Of a DNA stretch of 54,586 nt, positions 17,763-26,527 are shown in pieces. A model generated the notes under the pieces. It did not search any database and had not been told where the DNA came from. It was given only the letters and a program-made list of their open reading frames with translations. Position 1 is the first letter of the stretch. Each line of letters begins with the position of its first letter. Made by a program: the position numbers and the translations under genes. The stretch is taken from IMG/VR virus record IMGVR_UViG_3300042519_001736, positions 1 through 54,586 of that record. One strand, given 5' to 3'. The DNA is from a virus.

Positions 17763-19124
17763 TCATAGCGTCTGGTCGGCTATTGTTAAAGTATTAGCTG
17801 CGCTCGCCGCAGTTGGAGTCACTACTCCCTCGGTATGCTGGATATTAGACGGACTGTAACTAGAGACAAGAAGTCCCCCTGAAGAGGCGGTTACGGTCGA
17901 TGCCGAGTATGTATATGTCCTGCTGTCGATGACAACGGAGTTCCCAGCGCCTGCCCCACTTCCAGGGACTTTTAAGATCAGTACTCTGTCCGACAATCCG
18001 GACGACACTTGAGACAGGGTTACGTACACGTTATCAAGGGAGTCCACTGCAATTGACTTCGCAGTAATAGTTGCTGCTGGGCAAGCTAGTTTTCGCTGCC
18101 ACACAAGGGTTCCGCTGGTGTCAGCGCTGTACTTGGCAATGAGCAGTTCTTCCCTTAGGCCGTCGGAACTTACCAATCTAGCGCAGGTATAAACATACGT
18201 GTTACCTGGGCTCATAGCCGCAGCGACAGCGTAAATGCTGGTAGTAGAGCTAAGTTGCCGCTGATATGGAAAGCCGGTAGCGTTGGTGTGCCTTAGCAGT
18301 ACTTGACTTGATCTGCTTCCGGCGCTTAACGTGGCATATGTATTGACCAGGAAATAGCTCACCGTATCTGCTTCTCCACGAAGCACATATGCTCCCTCTT
18401 GGCGGCCCGATCCCCCCGCATCTCGCTGGGTTGTTGCTCCTATTGTTGCCCCTGTTGATCGATCAAGGATAAGGAAAGCCGAGTCGACATTGCCGGGTGC
18501 GTCGGATGTTGCAGCTACATTAAAGTAGTCGACATTGTTTATTGAGACACTGCTCGCGGATTCAAACGGTGTGCCAGTGTCCCCAATGGTGCGTCGAAGC
18601 TGAACAGTGCCGGAGGAGTTGAACTTGACCACATATATGTCAGTGCGGCTTGTGGCAAAAAACCTTGCGGCACCCGCGCAATAAATATTGTCGCTGGAGT
18701 CTATAGTAAGCCCAAAAAAGTCCGAGTTATTGTTTATCCGAGTCTGCCATTGAACAACGCCGCTGTTGTTGAATTTCACAACGTATCCAGTGTTAAAACT
18801 GCTGGAAGTAATAAGCTTAGACCCGGCTATTACAGGGTTGCCGGCAGAGTCAATCGCAATTCCAGAAGCACCTTGAAAGTCTGTCCCATCCGTAAGCGCA
18901 GTTTGCCAGGTAATGCTGTCCAGTGTAAGTGGGATACCCAGTGCCGTAAGCTGCTGGAATCCCGACGCAGAGGTTTGCACAGACGCGTTTAACTGGTCGT
19001 TTCTTATGGCCATGTTTGGGGCTGAAACGGCATTGCCGTTGGGATTGCTGATGACCGCTAATAGCCCCACCGGGGAAGCGGCGCTTCCAAAACTGGCAAG
19101 AACAAGATTAAAAATCCCGCTCAT
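17763..19124 (-). CDS. SBBP-repeat beta-propeller tail-fibre-associated protein
   Basis: 453 residues. Repeated units of about 45 residues have the form '..GIAIDSAGNPVIAGS...' and '...YVVKFNNSGVVQWQTRI', e.g. near 85, 140 and 185. These are SBBP (seven-bladed beta-propeller-like) repeats common in secreted and surface proteins. The N-terminal 60 residues probably attach it to the virion. Position immediately after the main fibre gene (ATGA-type overlap at 19121-19124) suggests receptor or surface-glycan binding. Confidence 0.75.
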   Translation of the reverse strand: MSGIFNLVLASFGSAASPVGLLAVISNPNGNAVSAPNMAIRNDQLNASVQTSASGFQQLTALGIPLTLDSITWQTALTDGTDFQGASGIAIDSAGNPVIAGSKLITSSSFNTGYVVKFNNSGVVQWQTRINNNSDFFGLTIDSSDNIYCAGAARFFATSRTDIYVVKFNSSGTVQLRRTIGDTGTPFESASSVSINNVDYFNVAATSDAPGNVDSAFLILDRSTGATIGATTQRDAGGSGRQEGAYVLRGEADTVSYFLVNTYATLSAGSRSSQVLLRHTNATGFPYQRQLSSTTSIYAVAAAMSPGNTYVYTCARLVSSDGLREELLIAKYSADTSGTLVWQRKLACPAATITAKSIAVDSLDNVYVTLSQVSSGLSDRVLILKVPGSGAGAGNSVVIDSRTYTYSASTVTASSGGLLVSSYSPSNIQHTEGVVTPTAASAANTLTIADQTL

Positions 19125-20596
19125 GACAGGTTTCCCGACACTATTGCACGTGAGGCGGAAATAAAGAAGACAGTGGCCAACCCCCGCGTCAAAATGCCAA
19201 AAGAACCAATGTCATCGTTCGTCCCTGCTTTGTAAACGTCCGTAACAGCAGAACAGGTGCAGGTGATGGTTGCACTCGTGTTGTTGACAATGCTGATGAC
19301 ATCTCCCGCTGCAAATACGGTACCTGGAACCACGACAGTGCCCCCTGTCTGCAGTTCAATAAATTTGCCCACATCCGATAGCACCAACGTGTAGCTAGAT
19401 GTTTTGTTGCTCCCAGATTGAGGGATATTTCGATAGCCTACGCTGGCCGTTCCGTCTACAGTGCAGTTGGTCAATGTCCCACTGGCAGGTGTGCCCAAAG
19501 CCGGTGTCACAAGAGTGGGACTGGTTGCAAAAACAGCCGCGCCACTGCCCGTCTCGTCTGTCAGCGCCCCGGCCAAATTAGCGGAGGTAAACGACCCCAA
19601 AGAAGTGGCATTCCCCGTTGACGTGACCGCCCCCGTGAGGTTGGCGTTGGTCGTCACGCTGCCTGCTGTCAGGCCTGCCGCCGTGCCGGTGATGTTAGTG
19701 CCCACAAGCGCCGAAGGCGTTCCAAGGGCGGGCGTAACGAGGGTAGGGCTGTTTGCAAAAACAGCCGCGCCACTGCCCGTCTCGTCCGTCAAAGCTCCGG
19801 CCAGGTTGGCAGAAGTGAACGATCCCAAAGAGGTGGTCGTTCCTACCGAAGTCACTGCGCCCGTAAGGTTGCCCACCCCAACGGCGCTAACAGTTTGATT
19901 TGGCCAAGTGCCTGTGATTGTGACGTTGGTCCCCTGCACCAAGGAAGGGGTGGCAGTGCCTGTCCCGCCGTTGGCAACTGGCAACAATCCCGTCACGCCC
20001 GTTGACAAGGGCAGGCCCGTGGCATTGGTCAGCGTTCCGCTGGAAGGGGTGCCTAAAGCCGGTGTAACCAGCGTCGGGCTGTTAGACAGCACGTTACTGC
20101 CCGTGCCTGTCGAAGTCGTAGCCCCTGTTCCGCCACTCGTAACAGGCAGTGCCGCACCAAGGGTCAAGGCACTGAAATGCGTGACAGCATCAATTACGTT
20201 CACCCCGTTCACATACAGGTGCATCTTTGCGCCATTGGGAATGGTGATGCCCGTCCCTGCGGACGTTTTTACGGTAATGCTTTGGCCGCCAGACGTGTTG
20301 TTGTGGACCAGATACTGCTTTTCGATCGTCGGGACGACCAGTTCGCGGGTCGCGGTCAAATTGCCCACAGATGTTGCATTGAGGACCAAGGCTCGCGCTG
20401 TCTGCAAAGCGGGCCCCAGCAGGTCCGTCAAATCAATAGTCAGGTTGGTGTCCGTCAAAAACACAGGGTTGCCCAGGCCAGTGATAGCCTGTTCAATGGC
20501 CGTGCCAATGTTGGTGTTGGTCGTGTCGCCCCAAGTGTTCGACTGCTCGCCGCTGCCGATCAGCTCAAACTTAAGGTCTGAAAAGGTACTTGCCAT
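19121..20596 (-). CDS. Tail fibre protein, long copy
   Basis: 491 residues, starting MASTFSDLKFELIGSGEQSN. The first 140 residues are a conserved attachment region shared with the short copy at 23353-23964. The middle carries imperfect repeats of about 35 residues built on SANLAGALTDETGSGAAVFA and SPTLVTPALGTPS, typical of beta-helical trimeric fibres. The C-terminal 80 residues form a distinct distal domain with TITCTCSAVTDVYKA. It probably makes the adhesion fibre. It sits among other fibre genes and is likely to be cotranscribed with them. Confidence 0.85.
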   Translation of the reverse strand: MASTFSDLKFELIGSGEQSNTWGDTTNTNIGTAIEQAITGLGNPVFLTDTNLTIDLTDLLGPALQTARALVLNATSVGNLTATRELVVPTIEKQYLVHNNTSGGQSITVKTSAGTGITIPNGAKMHLYVNGVNVIDAVTHFSALTLGAALPVTSGGTGATTSTGTGSNVLSNSPTLVTPALGTPSSGTLTNATGLPLSTGVTGLLPVANGGTGTATPSLVQGTNVTITGTWPNQTVSAVGVGNLTGAVTSVGTTTSLGSFTSANLAGALTDETGSGAAVFANSPTLVTPALGTPSALVGTNITGTAAGLTAGSVTTNANLTGAVTSTGNATSLGSFTSANLAGALTDETGSGAAVFATSPTLVTPALGTPASGTLTNCTVDGTASVGYRNIPQSGSNKTSSYTLVLSDVGKFIELQTGGTVVVPGTVFAAGDVISIVNNTSATITCTCSAVTDVYKAGTNDDIGSFGILTRGLATVFFISASRAIVSGNLS

Positions 20597-20598
20597 GA

Positions 20599-20973
20599 TT
20601 AAACCCCTATTTGAGTGGTTATTTCGATCCAGGTGGTTGAATCCTCATCCCACCGGTACGACCTGTCGTCCCCAGGCAATGGTACAGGTGCAACCCACAA
20701 GCAGGTTTGCTCATCTAGTACCCAGCTCTGGTAAGGTTTTGGGGGAATAAAGGCATCACGAGATGCATCGTAGGTATAACCAATACCTGCAAAATTTTTA
20801 CGAAACTGGCGGCTATAACTGGCTTGAACCCAGGTGCCTCCCAGCAGGTTACGACAAAATTCTTGACCTATGGACTCCTGTTCAACTCCGTTTTCGTCCA
20901 ACAACTCGATGTTGTTCACAACAATAACTTGTTGCACGGTGTTGTCTAGCCCTATTTCTGCAAAATGTGCCAT
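20599..20973 (-). CDS. Tail-fibre-module accessory protein, cyanophage-like family
   Basis: 124 residues, starting MAHFAEIGLDNTVQQVIVVN, with EFCRNLLGGTWVQASYS, AGIGYTYDASRDAFIPPKPY and SWVLDEQTCLW. This set of motifs is shared with small proteins near tail fibres in aquatic myophages and podophages, including cyanophages (from memory). It may act as a fibre tip, chaperone or connector. It lies two bases upstream of the long fibre gene. No enzymatic motif. Confidence 0.75.
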   Translation of the reverse strand: MAHFAEIGLDNTVQQVIVVNNIELLDENGVEQESIGQEFCRNLLGGTWVQASYSRQFRKNFAGIGYTYDASRDAFIPPKPYQSWVLDEQTCLWVAPVPLPGDDRSYRWDEDSTTWIEITTQIGV

Positions 20974-20981
20974 GGCCTTCC

Positions 20982-21941
20982 TTAAAATGTTATTGAACCG
21001 GAGCCGGTAAATTTATAAATCCTGAATCCACCGACCACTGTAATTGTTGGACTGCCCGTTGTAGCGGTCGCGGCTCTAAATGCCGAAGAGTAGCTAATAA
21101 TCACAATACCCGAACCACCGGTGCCACCGCCCAATTGATTTACGCCGTTGGGGCCGGTGGTACCTGCACCTCCGCCGCCACCTCCTGTATTTACGGTGCC
21201 ACTAGCGCCAGCAGTAGGTGTCCCGCTCCTTGTCCCACCATCGCCACCGCCACCAGCTCCTCCTGGACCCCCTACAGCGTTCCAAGTCCCACCTCCTCCG
21301 CCCCCCGCATATGTCACGGCGGACCCGGAGATACTTGATGTAGTACCCGTCCCGCCGGCTCCCGCCAAAGCTTGGGAGGCGTTCCCTCCAACAGATGAGG
21401 CCCCTCCTCCTCCTCCGGCATTGTAATTGGGTCCACTAGAATCAGTGCCCCCGTTGTTCCCTTGGCCCACTATGCCTGAACCTGGCCCATAGCCTGGGAA
21501 TGCACCTCCCCCTCCGGAACCGCCATTTTGGCCGGCGAGTCCGGTATTGGTAAGGTTTCCTCCACGACCTCCCCCCGTAGAGGTTATACTACTAAAAACA
21601 GAATTACTCCCGTTTGCATAAGCATTATTAGTGCCGGCCGGCTGACCAATGCCTCCCCCGCCTACTGTTACTGTAATAGCCGTGCCGGCGGAGACCGCAA
21701 ACCCTGATGCAGTAAGTAATCCCCCAGCACCACCGCCACCACCCTCCCAGCCACCGCCACCGCCGCCCCCTGCCACAACAAGATATTCAACTGTTGAGGG
21801 CGCAGGGAGTACAACTAGCGGCCAATTATTCGCCTGTTCTAATTGAATTTGCTTGCTAATACCCCAGACCGCACTAGTGGCAGATGAAGTCGAGGCGGGT
21901 GGAGTGGCAGAAATCGAACCGCCTTTGTATCTTTTAACCAT
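20982..21941 (-). CDS. Glycine-rich tail-fibre protein, copy B
   Basis: 319 residues. The N-terminal 60 residues (MVKRYKGGSISATPPASTSS) and the C-terminal 45 (SGIVIISYSSAFRAATATTG) flank a core that is roughly half glycine with GGGGGG runs, a 'glycine-rich domain' fold seen in phage adhesins. It is a paralogue of 22015-22980. The two share nearly identical ends at DNA level but have diverged cores. Likely a receptor-recognition tip or fibre segment. Confidence 0.8.
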   Translation of the reverse strand: MVKRYKGGSISATPPASTSSATSAVWGISKQIQLEQANNWPLVVLPAPSTVEYLVVAGGGGGGGWEGGGGGAGGLLTASGFAVSAGTAITVTVGGGGIGQPAGTNNAYANGSNSVFSSITSTGGGRGGNLTNTGLAGQNGGSGGGGAFPGYGPGSGIVGQGNNGGTDSSGPNYNAGGGGGASSVGGNASQALAGAGGTGTTSSISGSAVTYAGGGGGGTWNAVGGPGGAGGGGDGGTRSGTPTAGASGTVNTGGGGGGAGTTGPNGVNQLGGGTGGSGIVIISYSSAFRAATATTGSPTITVVGGFRIYKFTGSGSITF

Positions 21942-21945
21942 TAAC

Positions 21946-21999
21946 TTATGACCTCATGAGTACAGAAGCAACAAACAAGGGGAAAGACGTGCTTGCCAT
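21946..21999 (-). pseudogene. Deletion scar: 17-codon fusion of a fibre-gene start to the tail of another gene
   Basis: Between the two glycine-rich genes is a 17-residue frame, MASTSFPLFVASVLMRS. Its first codons and upstream bases match the start of the MASTF fibre genes. Its end (bases around GAGGTCATAAGTTAATGG) matches the end of the gene at 22980-23351 and its junction with the next ATG. It looks like the remnant left when a fibre gene and its neighbour were deleted after a module duplication. Confidence 0.55.
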
Positions 22000-22014
22000 G
22001 ATTAAACTCTTATT

Positions 22015-22980
22015 TTAAAATGTTATTGAACCGGAGCCGGTAAATTTATAAACCCTGAATCCACCGACCACTGTAATTGTTGGACTGCCCGTTGTAGCGG
22101 TCGCGGCTCTAAATGCCGAAGAGTAGCTAATAATCACAATACCCGAACCACCTGCGCCACCGCCTTTGTGGTTAACTCCGGTATTGCCGGAGGTGCCCGC
22201 ACCCCCGCCACCACCTCCTGTATTCACAGTGCCACTAGTGCCCATACTATTTGTCCCGCCGGCCCCACCGCCGCCGGCCCCTCCTGCCCCTCCAACCGGG
22301 CTGCTGATGTTACCTGCACTACCCCCGCCGCCTCCAGCATACGTTACGGAACTCCCAGAAATACTTGATGCAGTGCCGGCTCCGCCGACCCCACAAACAG
22401 TGCCGGTTCCAATACCTCCAACGGCGGAGGCTCCACCGCCCCCTCCAGCGCCATAGTTAGGTGCAGTAGTGCCAATGCCCCCGTTGTTACCTTGGCCGAC
22501 TGTCCCTGTTCCACCGCCGGCGGAGGCTCCGGAGTTGTATGAACCCCCTCCTCCCGAACCTCCATTTTGACCCTTTAATCCGGCATTGGTAAAGTTTCCT
22601 CCACGACCTCCACCCGTAGAGGTTATACTACTAAAAACGGAATTACTTCCGTTTGTGTAAGCATTATCAGTGCCGGCCGGCTGACCAATGCCTCCGCCGC
22701 CCACAGTTACTGTAATAGCGGTGCCGGAGGAAACTGCAAACCCTGATGCAGTTCTAAATCCCCCAGCGCCACCACCCCCGCCCTGCCAACCACCACCACC
22801 ACCACCCCCTGCCACAACAAGATATTCAACTGTTGAGGGTGCAGGGAGTACAACCAGCGGCCAATTATTCGCCTGTTGTAATTGAATTTGATCGCTAGTA
22901 CCCCAAACCGCACTAGTGGCAGTTGAAGTCGAGGCGGGTGGAGTGGCAGAAATTAAACTGCCATCGTATCTCTTGACCAT
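22015..22980 (-). CDS. Glycine-rich tail-fibre protein, copy A
   Basis: 321 residues from the ATG at 22980 (MVKRYDGSLISATPP); its ATG shares one base with the stop of the upstream gene (TAATG). A start eight codons further up is possible but lies within that gene. The architecture equals copy B: conserved head, glycine-rich core, conserved C-terminal 45 residues. DNA at 22019-22152 is nearly identical to 20988-21121. Divergence is concentrated in the core, as expected if the core contacts a variable host surface. Confidence 0.8.
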   Translation of the reverse strand: MVKRYDGSLISATPPASTSTATSAVWGTSDQIQLQQANNWPLVVLPAPSTVEYLVVAGGGGGGGWQGGGGGAGGFRTASGFAVSSGTAITVTVGGGGIGQPAGTDNAYTNGSNSVFSSITSTGGGRGGNFTNAGLKGQNGGSGGGGSYNSGASAGGGTGTVGQGNNGGIGTTAPNYGAGGGGGASAVGGIGTGTVCGVGGAGTASSISGSSVTYAGGGGGSAGNISSPVGGAGGAGGGGAGGTNSMGTSGTVNTGGGGGGAGTSGNTGVNHKGGGAGGSGIVIISYSSAFRAATATTGSPTITVVGGFRVYKFTGSGSITF

Positions 22981-23351
22981 TAGCTTATGTCCTCGTAGCT
23001 GCAAGTCACGACTAAGGTTGTTGATGTTGATGCAGTTGCACCTAGACTTTGATTTTCTTCTAAGTAATACTGGCTTGTTTTATCAATAATGTTTAAAGTA
23101 GTGTTGGCAGGCACTGATATAGTACTTGCAATTGCAAAACTTGTTCCTGCTAAACTAGCGGCATTATTCCAGACCAGTGTTACGGAAACTGTATTAAGGG
23201 AAGTGTTGGCTACGTTAACAGTATTAATTTTCAAGCATTTTCCACTGCTGGCTGCATTGCTCAACACGGAAGTTGCAGAGGTTGTTGTTAGACTCACCGC
23301 TGTTGTCTTTCCGTAGATTGCCGTTGCTGCGATTAAATTTGGTGCTGCCAT
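22980..23351 (-). CDS. Small beta-rich fibre-module protein
   Basis: 123 residues, starting MAAPNLIAATAIYGKTTAVS. Predicted as a beta sandwich with alternating Thr/Val-rich strands (CLKINTVNVANTSLNTVSVT). The layout resembles the 110-residue protein at 12534-12866. It sits between the short fibre copy and glycine-rich copy A. A matching copy appears to have been lost at 21946-21999. Structural role inferred. Confidence 0.65.
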   Translation of the reverse strand: MAAPNLIAATAIYGKTTAVSLTTTSATSVLSNAASSGKCLKINTVNVANTSLNTVSVTLVWNNAASLAGTSFAIASTISVPANTTLNIIDKTSQYYLEENQSLGATASTSTTLVVTCSYEDIS

Positions 23352-23352
23352 A

Positions 23353-23964
23353 TCAAACTCCGAAAATTGTTATTAATCCGTATACCGTCGCTGCCGATAC
23401 GCCGCCACCGCCACCGCCTGTTGAAGCAATAGTCTGATTTGGCCATGTGCCGGTAACCGTGACATTGGTGCCAGCGACAAGACTTGGTGTAGTGGTGCCC
23501 GTCCCGCCACTTGTAATAGGAAGCGCCGCAGCAAGGGTAAGGGCGCTGAAGCGCGAAACGGCGTCTACTACGTTCACCCCGTCCACGTACAGGTGCATCT
23601 TGCTTCCGTTAAGGACCGTGATGCCCGTCCCTGCGGTTGTTTTCACAACAATGCTTTGTCCGCCCGACGTGTTGTTTTGGACGATGTACTGTTTTTCAAT
23701 CGTTGGAACCACCAGGCTGCGGGTCGCGGAAAGACTTCCCGTAGACGTGGCGTTTAGGACCAAGGCCCTTGCCGTCTGCAGGGCAACCGTGTCCGTAAGG
23801 GAGATCGTCAGGTCTGCATCTGTTGTAAAAACAGGATTTCCAAGACCTGTGATTGCCTGTTCAATGGCCGTGCCGATATTGTCATTGGTAGTCTGGCCCC
23901 AGTTGCCTGCCTGATCCCCAGTGCCAATAAGCTCAAACTTAAGGTCTGAAAAGGTACTTGCCAT
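23353..23964 (-). CDS. Tail fibre protein, short copy
   Basis: 203 residues. The first 140 residues closely match the long fibre at 19121-20596 (MASTFSDLKFELIG; NNTSGGQSI; KMHLYV). The repeat-rich middle is missing and the chain passes straight into TPSLVAGTNVTVTGTWPNQT and a Gly6 tail. This is an internal-deletion version of the long fibre, possibly an adaptor between the virion attachment region and the following small proteins. Confidence 0.75.
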   Translation of the reverse strand: MASTFSDLKFELIGTGDQAGNWGQTTNDNIGTAIEQAITGLGNPVFTTDADLTISLTDTVALQTARALVLNATSTGSLSATRSLVVPTIEKQYIVQNNTSGGQSIVVKTTAGTGITVLNGSKMHLYVDGVNVVDAVSRFSALTLAAALPITSGGTGTTTPSLVAGTNVTVTGTWPNQTIASTGGGGGGVSAATVYGLITIFGV

Positions 23965-23973
23965 AATTATTCC

Positions 23974-25134
23974 TCATGTAGAAACTGCAGTCCATGTAAC
24001 GGTATTCTCGTCGCTAACGGGCTGCCATGCAATAGTGTTGCTGTCGTTAACAACTCCCCAAACAAGGACGTTTGAAATTCTCCCTATCGCCTGCACCCCG
24101 GTTACAAGCACCGTCACATCTACAAAAACAATGGCCCCTACGATGCCTGCTGCTTGCACCCCCGTAACAGAAACAGATGCCGTGCCCTGTGTTGTTACCT
24201 GGCCGACAGATGCCGTGCCCGCTACCCCTGCGACAGTTGCTACTGCTGCCGCATTTACCGCGACTTGGCCAACGGACGCCGTGCCCGTCACCCCTGTAAC
24301 AGAAACATCGACGACCTCTCCTACTGCTACTTGGCCGAGGAAAGTCACGCCTGTCACCCCTATGGGAGTTACAGATGCCGTGCCCTGCATTGTCACTTGG
24401 CCGGCGGAAGCAACCCCTTGCACTCCCGTAACAGCGACAGATACGGAGGTTGAAACGTCCACCACAACTTGGCCGACGGAAGCAACCCCCTGCACTCCCG
24501 TAACAGCAACGGATACGGAACTCGAGACATCCACTACAACTTGGCCGACGGAAGCAATCCCCTGCACTCCCGCAACAGCGACAGACGCAGTCCCCTCTAT
24601 CGTTACCTGGCCGACAGACGCGGCACTGCTTACCCCCGTGACAGGAACGGATACGGAACCCGAGACATCCACCACAACTTGGCCGACGGAAGCAATCCCC
24701 TGCACTCCCGTAACAGCGACAGACGCAGTCCCTTCTATCGTTACCGGGCTGACGAAAGCAGTCCCCTGCACTCCCGTAACAGCGACAGATACGGAGGTTG
24801 AAACGTCCACCACAACTTGGCCGACGGAAGCAATCCCTTGCACTCCCGTAACAGCAACGGATACCCCTTCCCCTACTGCTACCTGACCGACAAGCGCCGT
24901 GCCCGCTACCCCGGTAACAGATACGGATATGGAACTTGCGATGTCTACCGTTACTTGTCCAACGGAAGCGGTTCCCTCTACCCCGACGAGGTTGACAGTA
25001 ACGCCTTGCTCTGTCGTGGCTGTTCCTACCGCTCCAGTTGCGGCAATATCAAGCGCGCCCTCCCCCCAAGGCTGGTCTCCCCAGGCTACGCCAGACGCGT
25101 TCCATCCGTCAAAGGCAACAGCTGCATTGGACAT
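23974..25134 (-). CDS. Repetitive beta-solenoid-like surface protein with 72-bp repeats
   Basis: 386 residues. Nearly the whole protein is a tandem array of 22-24-residue units such as VTGVQGIASVGQVVVDVS. At DNA level the best units are 72 bp (for example starts near 24421, 24493 and 24565) and nearly identical, so the array is young or actively homogenised. Units alternate short (EGTASVAVTGV) and long (DVSSSVSVAVTGV) arms. The C-terminus ends with two similar Trp-containing motifs (NTIAWQPVSDENTVTWTAVS). Likely an extended fibre or capsid-surface rod. Confidence 0.75.
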   Translation of the reverse strand: MSNAAVAFDGWNASGVAWGDQPWGEGALDIAATGAVGTATTEQGVTVNLVGVEGTASVGQVTVDIASSISVSVTGVAGTALVGQVAVGEGVSVAVTGVQGIASVGQVVVDVSTSVSVAVTGVQGTAFVSPVTIEGTASVAVTGVQGIASVGQVVVDVSGSVSVPVTGVSSAASVGQVTIEGTASVAVAGVQGIASVGQVVVDVSSSVSVAVTGVQGVASVGQVVVDVSTSVSVAVTGVQGVASAGQVTMQGTASVTPIGVTGVTFLGQVAVGEVVDVSVTGVTGTASVGQVAVNAAAVATVAGVAGTASVGQVTTQGTASVSVTGVQAAGIVGAIVFVDVTVLVTGVQAIGRISNVLVWGVVNDSNTIAWQPVSDENTVTWTAVST

Positions 25135-25143
25135 CTACAACTT

Positions 25144-25581
25144 TTATGCAATTCGGATAATTGCATTTGTAGCGTCAGCAGTTGGGAAGATGATGGTAAA
25201 AGTGCCGACGGTAGACGTCTTTGCACCACCAAAATCCAGCACGCAAACGGTTGGGTTGCCTGCCGCCGTGTCGTTGTAAATCAACGCGCCATAAGCGGTG
25301 ATAGTTGCGCTGGTAAATGACAGGTCAGCAAAGTCCGTAAATGCGGTGGTACCGCTGGACGTGGGCGTGACGTTGGTCAACGTGCCGCCGCCTGCTGCAT
25401 ACGTGCCAGAGTTCGGCACTTCGTTGGTGGCAGTGTAAGCAGTAGTCGCGGCCGTGAAAGACGCGCTGTTGTCGTACAGGGCCAGCTTAAACGTATTGCC
25501 GGTGCTGGCGGTGAAGTTGTGCACGGCTTGCATCAGCTCTGTTTTAAAGCTGGTGCACATGAAGTTGCCTGAAAATGCCAT
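25144..25581 (-). CDS. Structural protein, beta-rich, tail/fibre module
   Basis: 145 residues, starting MAFSGNFMCTSFKTELMQAV. It is Thr/Ala-rich with predicted beta strands (FKLALYDNSASFTAATTAYT) and ends TIIFPTADATNAIIRIA. Proteins with this opening are common in environmental phage tail regions. Spacing is 9 bases to the repeat protein and 2 bases from the upstream gene, so it is part of the same message. No functional motif. Confidence 0.7.
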   Translation of the reverse strand: MAFSGNFMCTSFKTELMQAVHNFTASTGNTFKLALYDNSASFTAATTAYTATNEVPNSGTYAAGGGTLTNVTPTSSGTTAFTDFADLSFTSATITAYGALIYNDTAAGNPTVCVLDFGGAKTSTVGTFTIIFPTADATNAIIRIA

Positions 25582-25583
25582 TT

Positions 25584-25871
25584 TTACTCTCCTAGTAAGT
25601 GAACCAAGTTGGGATGCCCGGCTTGGGTAAGCCTGGCTGCAATTGTCGCCCTGTCCTGCTCAATCGCCTCTTTCAAATAAAACGCCACCACTTGTTTGAC
25701 GTTTTCCTTAAATGCCCGAGCCTGCGCCTGCACTGCAGGATGCGACTGGTCTCCAATGTAGATAATTTTGTCAGCAGCACGGACGGCCAACTCTTCGGCT
25801 GTCCAGCCGCGTGCCTGCGTTGTCTCGACAAAAACGCTTCCCATAGAAGCTTGAACAAGGGGTGTGATCAT
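25584..25871 (-). CDS. Small helical phage protein
   Basis: 95 residues, almost all helix: GWTAEELAVRAADKIIYIGD then ARAFKENVKQVVAFYLKEAI. An ATGA-type overlap (25868-25871) with the adaptor gene upstream implies coupled translation. Candidate roles are a tail-completion or assembly factor. No family recognised. Confidence 0.65.
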   Translation of the reverse strand: MITPLVQASMGSVFVETTQARGWTAEELAVRAADKIIYIGDQSHPAVQAQARAFKENVKQVVAFYLKEAIEQDRATIAARLTQAGHPNLVHLLGE

Positions 25872-26527
25872 GGTCCAGGTGACTCCGACTTAAGTGGAAT
25901 ACGAAGCATACCATCTCGATATTCATCACGACGGCGGCGACCCTGCTGCTCAGCGCCCAAGCCCTGTATGGCCTCTTTGTAGGCTGCACGGAAATACTGC
26001 ATCATGTCCGCAGGCCCCTTGGTGTAGCTGTAGGCCTGGATCAAACATGCGTACAACAATGCCTCTGGTGCATTGATGCTGACCCAAGTCGTCGGATTGG
26101 CGGACGACAGCTGCGCCGGGCGGTAGATGTAGCCCAGTTCCACGCTGTAGGCCTGATTTGGCGTAGGCGCAATGTAAAAAGTGTTCTGGTCCCACACTGA
26201 ATAGTACTTGGGCGTGCCCTGTGTAGTGCCATTCGCCCAGTACTCCTTCATGAAGGATGTGTCCCGAAAGTCCAAGAAAATCTGCTCGCCACTGGCCGGC
26301 GTCAGAATCATGTAACGATGCGTGAGCAGGTCCGAAGGGGCGCTTAGGAACCTGTTGCCCTGGGTCATGTTGCCGGTAACTTCCAGCTTGAACACGTCCA
26401 AGTCAATCTCGCGAAGAATCTGGTTCTCCGCCATGGTGATGAAGGTGTTGATCACCGGCTCAGTAAAGACGTTACTCCCTACCTCGGTGTAGTTACGGAT
26501 GTTGGTGACAAGTTCGTCGTAGGTCAT
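25868..26527 (-). CDS. Head-tail adaptor / tail tubular A-like protein
   Basis: 219 residues, starting MTYDELVTNIRNYTEVGSNV. The helix-rich N-terminus (NTFITMAENQILREIDLDVF) and later strands (KYYSVWDQNTFYIAPTPNQA, YSVELGYIYRPAQLS) match the pattern of phage connector adaptors (T7 gp11-like or similar) that dock the tail nozzle to the portal. The C-terminus is Gln/Arg-rich. It overlaps the upstream gene by an ATGA. Confidence 0.75.
   Translation of the reverse strand: MTYDELVTNIRNYTEVGSNVFTEPVINTFITMAENQILREIDLDVFKLEVTGNMTQGNRFLSAPSDLLTHRYMILTPASGEQIFLDFRDTSFMKEYWANGTTQGTPKYYSVWDQNTFYIAPTPNQAYSVELGYIYRPAQLSSANPTTWVSINAPEALLYACLIQAYSYTKGPADMMQYFRAAYKEAIQGLGAEQQGRRRRDEYRDGMLRIPLKSESPGP

Noticed and set aside
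24410-24870. Possible CRISPR array
   Set aside because: Repeats are contiguous 72-bp coding units with no unique spacers.
23921-24886. 321-residue rightward Thr/Pro repeat frame
   Set aside because: It mirrors the 72-bp repeat protein; repeats keep any frame open, so length is not evidence.
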